In this document: piece by piece, positions 27,535-37,456 of the stretch | Position numbering within the stretch: position 1 is the stretch's first letter | How the letters are laid out: the number at the start of each line of letters is the position of its first letter | NCBI GenBank assembly: GCA_013203185.1 | Contig: JABMOS010000135.1 | Coordinates: 1 to 48,683 of the forward strand | Length of the DNA stretch: 48,683 nucleotides | Source of the DNA: Fidelibacterota bacterium | Lineage (GTDB): Bacteria; Fidelibacterota; UBA8477; JABMPR01 | Direction: 5' to 3' | Made by a program: the position numbers and the translations under genes | Notes under the pieces: generated by a model | What the model saw: only the letters and a program-made list of their open reading frames with translations | The model's database searches: none | Told to the model about the DNA's origin: nothing

Positions 27535-28947
27535 ATGAAATTAAGTCCAAAAGTAATCATGTTGGTATTAGGTGTCCTGGTGGTCTCAATGAGCCTGCTT
27601 TCCATCCCACTCTATTGGTATTCCCGCGTTGCCCTGGAAGAAGAGCTGGGTGATCAATTAAAACGGATCAATCGAATTATGGCAACTACTCTGGATCAAG
27701 AGTTAATCAGTATGTTATCCGTTGAACCTGGATTGGTAAGTGTTCGTCAACAACTTGAGGCATCTCTCGCTCAATTGGCTGTTCCCGGTATTGAGGGGTT
27801 GACCCTCTATAAGCAAGACGGAACCATATTGGCCCAGGATAGACAACTCAGGCAAAATATTGCTGAGCTATCTCCGGCTTTGCCCAACCTGCTGTCCCTG
27901 AAAAATGATGCCGAGCCAGTTGTCTCTGAGATCTATAGATTGGATGGAGATAAATATGTAAAAGCATCAGCTATTCCCGTAAGAACCAACCAGGGATCAC
28001 AGGTGATTTTGGTGGTCTGGGTAGGCGCCAACTATATGGCAGTAATCAATCAAATGGCGGGCAGTCTATTGTGGATCATGTTGGCGTCCTTTCTTATCGC
28101 CATTGCCATGACCCTGGTCTTTTCGCGATCCCTAATCAAGCCGGTTCGAGCCCTCTCTAGTTATGCCAGATCTATTCAGATCAATATCAATTCCGAACCA
28201 GTTGAGCTCCATCGCACTGATGAATTTGGTGACCTCAATCAATCCCTGATTGATATGCATCGGGATATCCAGAAGCAGGAAGAAAGCGCCCGACAACTCC
28301 TGGCCGGTATCGCCCATGAAATCAAAAATCCTCTGGGTGGTATGGAGATTTATAGCGGACTGCTCAGCGAAGAACTTTCCCAATTACCAGCAGATACAAA
28401 GTTTGAAGAATACAAATCTTATCTGGAAAAGATCACTGAAGAACTCCACCACTTAAAACGCATCGTTCAGGAATACCTGGATTACGCAAGACCCCTGAAG
28501 AATGTCATTGAAACACTTTCAATCAGTGAAATCTACACGGATATCACCCAGATTCTGCAGCCTGAACTGTCAACCCATCATCAGAGAATACAGCTGGAGG
28601 GTGATGCTGACATTCAAGCCGATCGCTCCAAGCTACAGCGGGTGTTTCTGAATCTCATCAGGAATGGCCTGGAAGCATCAGGGGAAATGGGTCAGATTAA
28701 CATTCAGATCCATGACAGTCCTGGAAGCCTGGGAATAGATTTTATTGATACAGGAACTGGTATTCCCAAAGAGGATAGAGAGCGTATCTTTGAACCCTAT
28801 TATTCTACACGAGATCGCGGCTTTGGATTGGGCTTGTCCATTGTCCAGAGCATCGTGGTAGAACTGGGTGGCACAATAGTTGTCCAAAAGAGTGATGCAG
28901 AGGGCACTGTTTTTCGAATGAATCTCCCTCGGAAAGGTATGAAATAG
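27535..28947 (+). CDS. Sensor histidine kinase (TM, HAMP, HisKA, HATPase)
   Basis: 'LLAGIAHEIKNPLGGMEIYSGLL', 'RVFLNLIRNGLEAS', 'IDFIDTGTGIPKEDRERIFEPYYSTRDRGFGLGLSIVQSIV'. Confidence 0.94.
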   Translation: MKLSPKVIMLVLGVLVVSMSLLSIPLYWYSRVALEEELGDQLKRINRIMATTLDQELISMLSVEPGLVSVRQQLEASLAQLAVPGIEGLTLYKQDGTILAQDRQLRQNIAELSPALPNLLSLKNDAEPVVSEIYRLDGDKYVKASAIPVRTNQGSQVILVVWVGANYMAVINQMAGSLLWIMLASFLIAIAMTLVFSRSLIKPVRALSSYARSIQININSEPVELHRTDEFGDLNQSLIDMHRDIQKQEESARQLLAGIAHEIKNPLGGMEIYSGLLSEELSQLPADTKFEEYKSYLEKITEELHHLKRIVQEYLDYARPLKNVIETLSISEIYTDITQILQPELSTHHQRIQLEGDADIQADRSKLQRVFLNLIRNGLEASGEMGQINIQIHDSPGSLGIDFIDTGTGIPKEDRERIFEPYYSTRDRGFGLGLSIVQSIVVELGGTIVVQKSDAEGTVFRMNLPRKGMK

Positions 28948-28949
28948 TA

Positions 28950-30320
28950 GTGAAACCAAGGATCCTGGTCATTGAAGACGATAAAACCATGCGTGAAGGT
29001 ATTGCCACGGTATTGAAGCTTCAGGGCTATGCCATTCACACTGCTGAAGATGGTCATGAAGGGGCTCAGATGTTCCGCGAGCTCAAACCCGATCTGGTCA
29101 TATCTGACATGAAATTGCCTGGAAAAGGCGGCATGAATCTGCTTCAGGAATTTCAGGAGCAATCTCCAGAAACCCCCTTCATCTTGATCTCAGCATTTGG
29201 TACCATTGATTTGGCTGTGAATGCGCTAAAATTGGGAGCCAGAGATTTTATAGCCAAGCCATTCTCCATTGATGAACTGAAATCTAAGGTGGCTCATATT
29301 TTTGAGGCTCAACCTCCTGCTAAACCTGCTGTGGAATTGGCGCTTGATGGTTTCCATGGTCTGGTGGGGACATCGGAGCACATGCAAAAACTAATTGCTC
29401 AGATCAAACAGATTGGAGCCGTGGATAGCCCGGTTCTGATCACTGGTGAAAGTGGTACTGGCAAGGAGCTCATCGCCAGAGCCCTCCATCTTGAGAGTCC
29501 TCGTTCAAGCAATCAAATCGTTGCCATCAATTGTAGTGCTCTCACGGATACTTTATTAGAAAGCGAATTATTTGGCCATGAAAAAGGTGCCTTCACAGGG
29601 GCAGTAAGACAGCACAATGGAATTTTTGAACAAGCCCATGGTGGAACCATTCTCCTCGATGAAATCGGTGATATTTCACCCCAGCTCCAGGTCAAACTTT
29701 TGCGTGTGTTACAAAATCAGAGCTTCCAGCGTGTCGGTGGTACTGAGCAGATTGAGGTGGATGTAAGAGTGATAGCAGCCACCAATCGTGATCTCCAGGC
29801 TGCCATGGAAAAAAAGCAGTTCAGGGAAGACTTATTCTTTCGGCTGAATGTGCTGCCACTGAATATTCCATCTCTAAGGGAGAGACCAGAGGATATTCCT
29901 GATCTTGTCTCCCATTTTGTGAAGATGAAATGTATCAGATTGAAGCGGGACATCCCAGAAATTGGAAATAGAACCATGTCCAAACTCAGTGAGTACGCCT
30001 GGCCTGGAAACATTCGTGAGCTGGAAAATTTTCTGGAGCGCCTGCTCATCTTCAGTGAAGGTTCCGCTATTACGCCCGATCAGATCTACTTCGAAAATGC
30101 CTCCAGAAAATCAACCCGGGCCAATGGTAGACTCAATGAGGTTCTGGAGCAGACCGAGCGAGAGTTGATTCGAGACGCCTTGAATTGGGCCAACGGAGTT
30201 AAACAGAAGGCTGCCCGAAAACTGGGACTCAAAACCAGCACCCTCTACTACAAGATGGAAAAATACGACCTCTTCGAAGAATTTGGCGGGAAAAACAACC
30301 ATGCTGGAGATGACTCATGA
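28950..30320 (+). CDS. Sigma54-dependent response regulator (NtrC family)
   Basis: Receiver 'ILVIEDDKTMREGI', AAA+ 'ITGESGTGKELIARALH', 'ESELFGHEKGAFTGA', Fis-type HTH 'QKAARKLGLKTSTLYYKMEKY'. Confidence 0.96.
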   Translation: MKPRILVIEDDKTMREGIATVLKLQGYAIHTAEDGHEGAQMFRELKPDLVISDMKLPGKGGMNLLQEFQEQSPETPFILISAFGTIDLAVNALKLGARDFIAKPFSIDELKSKVAHIFEAQPPAKPAVELALDGFHGLVGTSEHMQKLIAQIKQIGAVDSPVLITGESGTGKELIARALHLESPRSSNQIVAINCSALTDTLLESELFGHEKGAFTGAVRQHNGIFEQAHGGTILLDEIGDISPQLQVKLLRVLQNQSFQRVGGTEQIEVDVRVIAATNRDLQAAMEKKQFREDLFFRLNVLPLNIPSLRERPEDIPDLVSHFVKMKCIRLKRDIPEIGNRTMSKLSEYAWPGNIRELENFLERLLIFSEGSAITPDQIYFENASRKSTRANGRLNEVLEQTERELIRDALNWANGVKQKAARKLGLKTSTLYYKMEKYDLFEEFGGKNNHAGDDS

Positions 30321-31267
30321 TTTCTTTCAAAGTTAGGCTCCTGTTGTTCTTTATTCTTGTCATACCTCTGATGGGTCAGGACTTGAATAGTACCTGGCAG
30401 GCATATATGACTACCAACACCAGCATTGTGGAGTTGGAGACCAGAATGTCTACCTATTCTCGTGAACAAATTGAAATAAAAAGTGAAGTAGATGAACTCC
30501 AAAAAAGTTCTGATTGGTACAATGCCTGGATTAATAAATATCTACTATCAGTTCACAGCAAACGCCAATTGGTAATCCTGGACTCTTTGAGAGTGTACGA
30601 TTTGGAATTGGAACGACTGCGAACGCTTCAGGAAAGTGAGATCAAAGATTTAAAGTTCGCTTATGAAAATGTATTGCAGGATTATGAGAAAAGGGGTGTC
30701 ATCCCAGCTGGACAAGGTCTCCAAAACATGCAGAGCTACCCCTTGGGGAGAAGAGTTCTTAGTCATAGCCCTATTTTATTCCCCGACTACACAGACTTGC
30801 TAAATATCAAATTAGACAAGCCTGAACGCCGCAAGATGATTCTTACAGATGTTCAAAGCCTCCTCCAGGCAAAAATCATTGAGTTGGATTCCATTAGAAT
30901 TGTTCGTGAGGAGGAAGAAGAACTTTCCCTCAGACTCGCCAGTTTTCATGAGGATCTCGGTCTGCAGATGGAAGCAGACCAGGATGTAACACAGCGTGAT
31001 GCCAGTGGTAATTCAGAGAAGCTGATGGGATGGACCTCTCCAGCGGCAGCAAATGAATTCGCAGATAACCGCGGCGGGTTAGATTTCACCAGCGAGTTAA
31101 GCCAGGAAGCAATAGATCTTATCAATGTTAACGCCCCTCGCCAGGAGGTCGGAGAAATGTCTTTGGATCAGCGTTCCGGTAAAGATTTAAAATATTTGGA
31201 ACAGAAACTTGCAGAATACAAGGTTCAGCTGGAGTCAATTAATCAGGAGTTAAATCAATCTCCCTGA
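30317..31267 (+). CDS. Hypothetical exported coiled-coil protein
   Basis: Overlaps response regulator stop by 4 bp (ATGA); signal peptide; long charged helical segments. Confidence 0.75.
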   Translation: MISFKVRLLLFFILVIPLMGQDLNSTWQAYMTTNTSIVELETRMSTYSREQIEIKSEVDELQKSSDWYNAWINKYLLSVHSKRQLVILDSLRVYDLELERLRTLQESEIKDLKFAYENVLQDYEKRGVIPAGQGLQNMQSYPLGRRVLSHSPILFPDYTDLLNIKLDKPERRKMILTDVQSLLQAKIIELDSIRIVREEEEELSLRLASFHEDLGLQMEADQDVTQRDASGNSEKLMGWTSPAAANEFADNRGGLDFTSELSQEAIDLINVNAPRQEVGEMSLDQRSGKDLKYLEQKLAEYKVQLESINQELNQSP

Positions 31268-31296
31268 GAACTCACTTACCACGGTGGAACTTCCAA

Positions 31297-32340
31297 ATGA
31301 CCCTGCTTCAGAAATTCCTTAAGAGTATCCTCCTCATATGCCTGGTTATCAAAGCAGGTTTTGCATATGAACAGCAACTATATCTCTCCACCTATTTCGA
31401 TTCAAATCCCCGCGAAAACCTCACCCATATTGAGTCAACTTTTGGATTGAAGGTCAAGGGACTTATGCGCTTTGACAAGACGAACCACAAGGGGCGTATT
31501 TATGGGTCAATTCTGGGACAGGGCTTTCTTGAGCCAGCACTTTTTCTTGATTCAAAGATGGTTGTCAATGGAGAACTGGGTGGTCACTACAAAATTGTCT
31601 CCGGCTATCGTTTACATGCGGGTTTAAAGACCTTTCAGAAATTGTATTTTGACGCGCTTCAACGATCAGGTCGGACCACCTTGAGTGCATCAGTTAAACG
31701 CCTAAAATCGCCGAAGATGCACCAGGAGTTGGGCTTGAAGAGGACAGCGGTTCATATCGATTATGGAACGCTATTTCAATACTCAGATCAAAGGGTCTTC
31801 GTGAATTTTACAAGGCAAATAACACCGGCCTTTCAATCTGAATTTGCAGCTCAATTCGGGCAGATCAATTATGAGGATTATCCGGCTAGAACGCTCACGG
31901 GTGACTTCCTGGAACTGAGCAGTACTGAAAACCAGCAGGACTTCACCAGCACATTAGGAATCCATCTCAAACATCTGGGCAAAATGATCTGGGGAGTAGC
32001 TGTCAGTTTTGAGGACATCAACTCAAATAGTACCACGGCTGAGTCCAATGTTTGGTCAGGAAAACTTTATGCGTCTGGTCGTCTTTCGGACCAGATATTT
32101 TTCCATGTAGTTCTCAATGGAATGAAAAAGTATTATGCTCAAACGGAATTTCTTGAGGCCACACCCTATAGAGACCCTGAAGAGAATATTCAGAACCAAC
32201 TTCACATCCAGCTCGAGCGGGTGATCCACCCCTCACGGGTTTTATATCTTCAGTACAGCTTTATTAAAAATGAAACCATTTTTAACCATTGGTATTACAG
32301 TAAGAGCCTCCTGGAAGCAGGTGTAAAACTCACCCTCTAG
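31297..32340 (+). CDS. Hypothetical exported (probable outer-membrane beta-structure) protein
   Basis: Signal peptide; alternating aromatic/polar strands; terminal strand 'SLLEAGVKLTL'. Confidence 0.7.
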   Translation: MTLLQKFLKSILLICLVIKAGFAYEQQLYLSTYFDSNPRENLTHIESTFGLKVKGLMRFDKTNHKGRIYGSILGQGFLEPALFLDSKMVVNGELGGHYKIVSGYRLHAGLKTFQKLYFDALQRSGRTTLSASVKRLKSPKMHQELGLKRTAVHIDYGTLFQYSDQRVFVNFTRQITPAFQSEFAAQFGQINYEDYPARTLTGDFLELSSTENQQDFTSTLGIHLKHLGKMIWGVAVSFEDINSNSTTAESNVWSGKLYASGRLSDQIFFHVVLNGMKKYYAQTEFLEATPYRDPEENIQNQLHIQLERVIHPSRVLYLQYSFIKNETIFNHWYYSKSLLEAGVKLTL

Positions 32341-32604
32341 AACCAGCGTTTCCTGCGATATTTGTTTCAGATTATTGACTGATCTTTCAGAAATCTGAAA
32401 CATCTCCCTTTCCATCTCACACCGAAATACCCAATAGAAATATTTATTTTATTTTATTTCACCATCAAATGGTATCCCTAAAGACCTGGCTTTCTATCCC
32501 CTCCCATATTCCCACCAGCTGGCATATGACTTGTCTTTATAAGGTCGAATGTTTTAGCCAACCAAGTCTCTGTGAAGAAAAATTCTATGATTGAGGAGGA
32601 TGTT

Positions 32605-34146
32605 ATGCAGGAGAGAGTAGTCAGAGTTCAATTCAGTATGCTTCTGATTGTGTGGGGAGCCTTTATGCTTTTATCGGGGTGTGAAAATTCATTGTTAGAT
32701 TCAGATGTGATCAGCCAGGGATCACTTTCCGGAGAAAAAAATGGAAGTAATGACTATATGGCCGGAACTGGTGAGGCAAGAGATGGGGACGATTACTATC
32801 CTGGTTCAGAACGCCATGGAGAGTTGACATACAATGGCTTTATCATGGCTGATGAAGACAACCTGTCCACCTTTGGAATTGATGTCGACGCCGGCTCATA
32901 CACTTTTGGTCGCAAGAAGATCAATGAGGGCATTATTCCAGCGCCCTCATCAGTTAGAGTTGAAGAATACATCAATTACTTCCATCAGGACTACCCTGCC
33001 CCAGACAGTGAACCCTTTTCTGTAAACGTTGATGGAGCACCTTCCCCTTTCCGCAGTGAGAGTCTCCATCTGTTGCGGATCGGGCTCAAGGGGCGAGAGG
33101 CAAGTTCTGAATCTGTGCCCTGGAATCTCACCTTCCTTATTGATATCTCTGGATCCATGCGTAGCCGTCTGGATTTGGTGAAAGAAAGTCTATATATCCT
33201 GGTTGATAACATGCGCTTGGGAGATCAGGTATCTATTTGCACCTATGCTGGGAGTGTGGGGACGGTTTTAAATCCAACAGATTTACAGGAAAATGATGCT
33301 GCTGCCATCAAGGCCATCATTGCTGAGCTCGAATCAGGAGGTAGTACAGCCATGGCTTCAGGTTTACAAAATGCCTACGATGTAAATAGCTCTGGATTCC
33401 TGGACGGTGGTGTGAATCGTGTTATTGTCTGCTCAGATGGCGATGCCAATGTGGGCACCACCACCCATGAGGGCATCCTGGAGCTCATCGGGGAGTATGT
33501 GGATCAAGGCATCACCCTATCAACTTTGGGCTTTGGAAGTGGCAATTATAATGACAATCTCATGGAACAGCTTGCTGATCAGGGCAATGGAAATTACTAC
33601 TATATCGACACCATTGATGAAGCAGAGCGTCTGTTTACTGAAGAACTCTCAGGTGTCATGGAGGTCATTGCCAAAGATGTCAAAATCCAGGTTGAGTTCA
33701 ATGCTGCTTCTGTCTTGAGATATCGTCTCATTGGATATGAAAATCGTGATATTGAAGATGAGCAATTTGAAAATGATAGCACAGATGCAGGTGATATCGG
33801 TGCTGGCCATCGGGTCACAGCCCTTTATGAGCTGGAGCTGGTCCAGGGTGGAGCCGACAATCTGGGCGTCGTACATCTCCGCTACAAAACACCAGGGGGG
33901 GCGTTTGACATTCCTTTTGATGTGCCAATTTCAAGAAATGATCTGGCATATTCTTTCTCTCAGGCCAGTGATCGATTCAGATTTACAGTTGGCGTGGCAG
34001 AATATGCTGAGATCATCAGGGAGAGTCCCTACGTGGAGACCTCACTTGCTGCAGTGGAATCTCTCATTGCCTCCTCGCTCAATGGCTCTGACGACCGGGA
34101 CGCAGAACTCCTGGAATTGATACGGCAGCTTCAAACTATCGAATAG
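32605..34146 (+). CDS. VWA-domain lipoprotein, YfbK-like family (ORF track start 32572; ATG 32605 preferred)
   Basis: GAGGAGG before ATG 32605; 'LLSGCENS' lipobox; 'STFGIDVDAGSYTFGRKKINEGIIPAPSSVRVEEYINYF'; MIDAS 'FLIDISGSM'. Confidence 0.9.
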   Translation: MQERVVRVQFSMLLIVWGAFMLLSGCENSLLDSDVISQGSLSGEKNGSNDYMAGTGEARDGDDYYPGSERHGELTYNGFIMADEDNLSTFGIDVDAGSYTFGRKKINEGIIPAPSSVRVEEYINYFHQDYPAPDSEPFSVNVDGAPSPFRSESLHLLRIGLKGREASSESVPWNLTFLIDISGSMRSRLDLVKESLYILVDNMRLGDQVSICTYAGSVGTVLNPTDLQENDAAAIKAIIAELESGGSTAMASGLQNAYDVNSSGFLDGGVNRVIVCSDGDANVGTTTHEGILELIGEYVDQGITLSTLGFGSGNYNDNLMEQLADQGNGNYYYIDTIDEAERLFTEELSGVMEVIAKDVKIQVEFNAASVLRYRLIGYENRDIEDEQFENDSTDAGDIGAGHRVTALYELELVQGGADNLGVVHLRYKTPGGAFDIPFDVPISRNDLAYSFSQASDRFRFTVGVAEYAEIIRESPYVETSLAAVESLIASSLNGSDDRDAELLELIRQLQTIE

Positions 34147-34153
34147 GAATGAT

Positions 34154-34612
34154 ATGCTGCCAATAATAAAACTGTTCAAGCTCGTCGTGGTTGTAACCCT
34201 TCTTGTGTCATGTGGAATCATGGATCCAGGCAAAGAGAATATCATGTCAGATGAAGGAGCTATTCGCATTGAATATCTGGGCCTGGAATGGGCAGAGGGC
34301 GGATATGCACCACGTTTTTCTCTCGTGAACGACAGTACCGAGACGGTTCAATATGTTGGATATGGTGAAACCTACCCTCTGTACAGTGCTGAAGCCTTTA
34401 GTGATACAGGCTGGACAAATTTGATGTGGGGTTGGTGTGGAACTGGCGCTGAATTCTATGCTCTGGAACCGAACTCAAGTGTAGAATTTTTAGCTGCCCA
34501 GCCCAACTCAAGCTGCACCTGGCGTCTGGTTTTGGACATTACTGACATAGACTCTGTAGGCTCACGCAGACTTCGCAGCGAAAATATTGGTTACACCGTT
34601 CCCCAGAATTGA
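34154..34612 (+). CDS. Hypothetical lipoprotein
   Basis: 'LLVSCGIMDPG' lipobox; 8 bp after the VWA gene. Confidence 0.7.
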   Translation: MLPIIKLFKLVVVVTLLVSCGIMDPGKENIMSDEGAIRIEYLGLEWAEGGYAPRFSLVNDSTETVQYVGYGETYPLYSAEAFSDTGWTNLMWGWCGTGAEFYALEPNSSVEFLAAQPNSSCTWRLVLDITDIDSVGSRRLRSENIGYTVPQN

Positions 34613-34633
34613 ATGACCTAAAGGAATACCCCT

Positions 34634-36100
34634 ATGAATTCAATGGATAAACTTCAGAACAATCGAAGGATAAGCTGGAGCATCACCATCTTGTTCATGC
34701 TTCTATTTGCAAATAGTCTTTCAGCACAATTGATATCCCTGAAAACTGTCCCTGTTGCTACAGGTGACCAATTTCTCATTTTTCCCAGCCAGATCCTGAG
34801 TATGGGGGGAGTTCATATTAGCCTCAAAGACTCCCTTCTGGATCATTGGATCAATCCAGCTTCAGGTAGCAATATTAAGGGAATGCAGGTTTCCAGCTCT
34901 CCAGTGTATTACCGAATTGGAGAGGGCTATGGTAGTGCCAGATCTATGCCTCTGGCAGTAACCTGGAATAAAGGAATCTGGTTCGGAGGCGCGTCATTTA
35001 CTCTCCAGGCCATGAATACTGCTGACAATCAGACCTGGTGGAATCCAGAGATTCGCACCCTCAGTGAAAACCTTGCTGAGAATAAATATCTCGCAGGTTT
35101 TGTTGGACGAAAATTGGGCAACACAAGCTTCGGTGTAAGCGCGTATTGGGCCTCTCTCTCAGCCTTGGATGGCGTTGATTTGCTCTATTCTAATAGTGAA
35201 AGTATCCACCAGGAGGGAGATTTAACTGATGTTCGAGTTGGTCTAAACCGGACCCTGGGCTCAGGTGGTGAGCTGGAATTACTTTTCCTTCGTAATGAGT
35301 TGGATATGAAGCATGAGGTCATGTATATGGACTGGGGAATTGCTGAACCCTTCGAGCGTATCGAGACAAATCTCGACCATACAGTAACCCACGGCTTTCA
35401 TCTAGCCCATAAAAGTCCTGTTGATGAATTTGGTTGGGCCTATGGCTCCCTGCTCACAGTGAATAAGAAAACCCACCCCAAAATTCCGAATTATGAGATC
35501 ATGAATATCCCCAGGGATCCTGGAACCACTCTGGGATTTAATCTTGGTGGGGGCATCTCCAAGATCAATGGAACCAGCACTTTTGGTATCGATGTTATCT
35601 ATGAACCAATTAAGAGCCATACATGGGCTGAAGCCGATACGCACATGATTAGCAGTGAAGAGGAGCTGATACGTCCTGGAGATAAAACCGTGGAGAATTA
35701 CTTCGATTTCTCAAACTGGGTTTTACGAACCGGACTGGGCTGGAAAAATGCCAACCGGACTTTTCAATTGGGTATGCAGATGCGATCCATCCATTACTGG
35801 TTGGAACAGACTGACTATATTGCTGTCACGGAACGAGATCAGGAGGAGTATTGGGTGGAGTGGACCACCACCTGGGGATTGGCCATGGATTTTGATGATT
35901 TCACGATTCGCTACTCTGGAAAAACCACCATGGGAACGGGTCAACCAGGCATAGATACCCAATGGAACTGGCGCGGTGGATTTATGGAAGATGCCAGTGT
36001 GGGAGGCGATTTTATAATTGCCCCCAGTGATGATCTGACGCTTCAGGAAGCCAGAGTAATGACCCATCAGATTTCAATATCATTGCCCATTAGGAGGTAA
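34634..36100 (+). CDS. Hypothetical outer-membrane beta-barrel-like protein
   Basis: Signal peptide; 'ILSMGGVHISLKDSLLDHWINPASG' resembles the N-terminal motif of PorV/FadL-like barrels. Confidence 0.65.
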   Translation: MNSMDKLQNNRRISWSITILFMLLFANSLSAQLISLKTVPVATGDQFLIFPSQILSMGGVHISLKDSLLDHWINPASGSNIKGMQVSSSPVYYRIGEGYGSARSMPLAVTWNKGIWFGGASFTLQAMNTADNQTWWNPEIRTLSENLAENKYLAGFVGRKLGNTSFGVSAYWASLSALDGVDLLYSNSESIHQEGDLTDVRVGLNRTLGSGGELELLFLRNELDMKHEVMYMDWGIAEPFERIETNLDHTVTHGFHLAHKSPVDEFGWAYGSLLTVNKKTHPKIPNYEIMNIPRDPGTTLGFNLGGGISKINGTSTFGIDVIYEPIKSHTWAEADTHMISSEEELIRPGDKTVENYFDFSNWVLRTGLGWKNANRTFQLGMQMRSIHYWLEQTDYIAVTERDQEEYWVEWTTTWGLAMDFDDFTIRYSGKTTMGTGQPGIDTQWNWRGGFMEDASVGGDFIIAPSDDLTLQEARVMTHQISISLPIRR

Positions 36101-36102
36101 CA

Positions 36103-36138
36103 CTATCCAGGCGAGGATTCGAATCCTCGCCTGGATAG
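36103..36138. terminator. 36-bp perfect palindrome between convergent genes
   Basis: CTATCCAGGCGAGGATTC|GAATCCTCGCCTGGATAG. Confidence 0.7.
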
Positions 36139-36148
36139 CCTTTAATAA

Positions 36149-37423
36149 TTATTCCGCTGCTTTTAAGGCTTGTTCCAGATCCTCGATAATATCGTCGATA
36201 TGTTCAATACCCACGCATAGTCTGATCATATCAGGTGTCACACCGGAAGCTTCTAATTCGGCACCAGCCAGCTGACGGTGGGTGGTTGACGCAGGATGTG
36301 CAGCCAGGGATTTTGCATCTCCAATATTGACAAGACGTTTAAAAATCTTCAGGGCATCATAGAATTTTTCACCGGCCTCCATGCCTCCTTTGATACCAAA
36401 GGCCATGAGACCTGAGGCTTTGCCTTCGCTGTATTTTTGAGCCAGAGCATGAGATGGTGAAGATGGTAATCCAGCATACTTCACCCAGGTAACCATGGGA
36501 TGTTTCTCCAGATATTCTGCTACGGCCTGGGCATTTTCGCAATGACGCTCCATGCGCAATGCCAGGGTTTCGATTCCCTGCAAAATAAGAAAAGCATTGA
36601 AGGGGCTTAAGGCAGAACCTGTATTCCTCAATGGAACGGTCCGAACCCTGGCTATGTAGGCTAATTCTCCCATTGCTTCCGTATAAACCATGTTATGATA
36701 AGACGGTTCAGGTTGATTGAGCATGGGGAAACGCTGGGCATTCTCAGCCCATGGAAATTTTCCAGAATCCACTACGATCCCACCTAGAGAATTGCCATGA
36801 CCACCCATATATTTTGTTAAGGAGTGAACCACAATATCTGCTCCAAATTCAAAAGGTCTAATCAGCATGGGCGTGGCAACAGTATTATCCACAATGAGCG
36901 GCACACCATGAGAATGGGCCATGTCAGCAATTGCCTGAATATCCATAAATGCGCCAACAGGGTTGGCTATACTTTCACAAAAAACAGCTGAAGTTTTGTC
37001 ATCGATGAGCGCTTCAAGACTTTCAGGGCTTTCATCTTTTGCAAAACGAGCTTCAATCCCTAAACGGGAGAACATGTGGTTAAAAAGGGTGAAGGTTCCG
37101 CCATAAATCTGAGGTGTAGAAACAATGTTATTGCCCTGTTCGGCGATGGCCAAAATGGCATAATTCACTGCGGCACTTCCTGCACTTACTGCTAGAGCAG
37201 CGACACCACCTTCCATCTCTGCAACTCTTGCTTCCAGAACAGCATTGGTGGGATTCATGATGCGTGAGTAGGTGTTTCCTACGACTTCCAGATTAAACAA
37301 GTCCGCCCCATGTTGGGCACTATCGAATTCATAAGCTACGGTTTGATAAATGGGAACAGCCACTGCCTTGGTGGTTCCCTCTGATTCGTAGCCGCTGTGA
37401 ATTGCTTTGGTTGCTAGTTTAAT
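36149..37423 (-). CDS. metY: O-acetylhomoserine sulfhydrylase / cystathionine gamma-synthase-family PLP enzyme; likely ATT (or ATC) start upstream of the predicted GTG at 37363
   Basis: 'VPIYQTVAYEFDSAQHGADLFNLE', 'ADIVVHSLTKYMGGHGNSLGG'; upstream in-frame residues 'KLATKAIHSGYESEGTTKAVAVPIYQT' match the family N-terminus. Confidence 0.9.
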   Translation of the reverse strand: MKLATKAIHSGYESEGTTKAVAVPIYQTVAYEFDSAQHGADLFNLEVVGNTYSRIMNPTNAVLEARVAEMEGGVAALAVSAGSAAVNYAILAIAEQGNNIVSTPQIYGGTFTLFNHMFSRLGIEARFAKDESPESLEALIDDKTSAVFCESIANPVGAFMDIQAIADMAHSHGVPLIVDNTVATPMLIRPFEFGADIVVHSLTKYMGGHGNSLGGIVVDSGKFPWAENAQRFPMLNQPEPSYHNMVYTEAMGELAYIARVRTVPLRNTGSALSPFNAFLILQGIETLALRMERHCENAQAVAEYLEKHPMVTWVKYAGLPSSPSHALAQKYSEGKASGLMAFGIKGGMEAGEKFYDALKIFKRLVNIGDAKSLAAHPASTTHRQLAGAELEASGVTPDMIRLCVGIEHIDDIIEDLEQALKAAE

Positions 37424-37456
37424 GATATTTCTCCGTTTCTAATGCCCTTCAAGGAC

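Noticed and set aside
36103-36138. Palindrome centre GGATTCGAATCC looks like a tRNA T-arm
   Set aside because: The symmetry gives the wrong loop length and no other tRNA arms are present.
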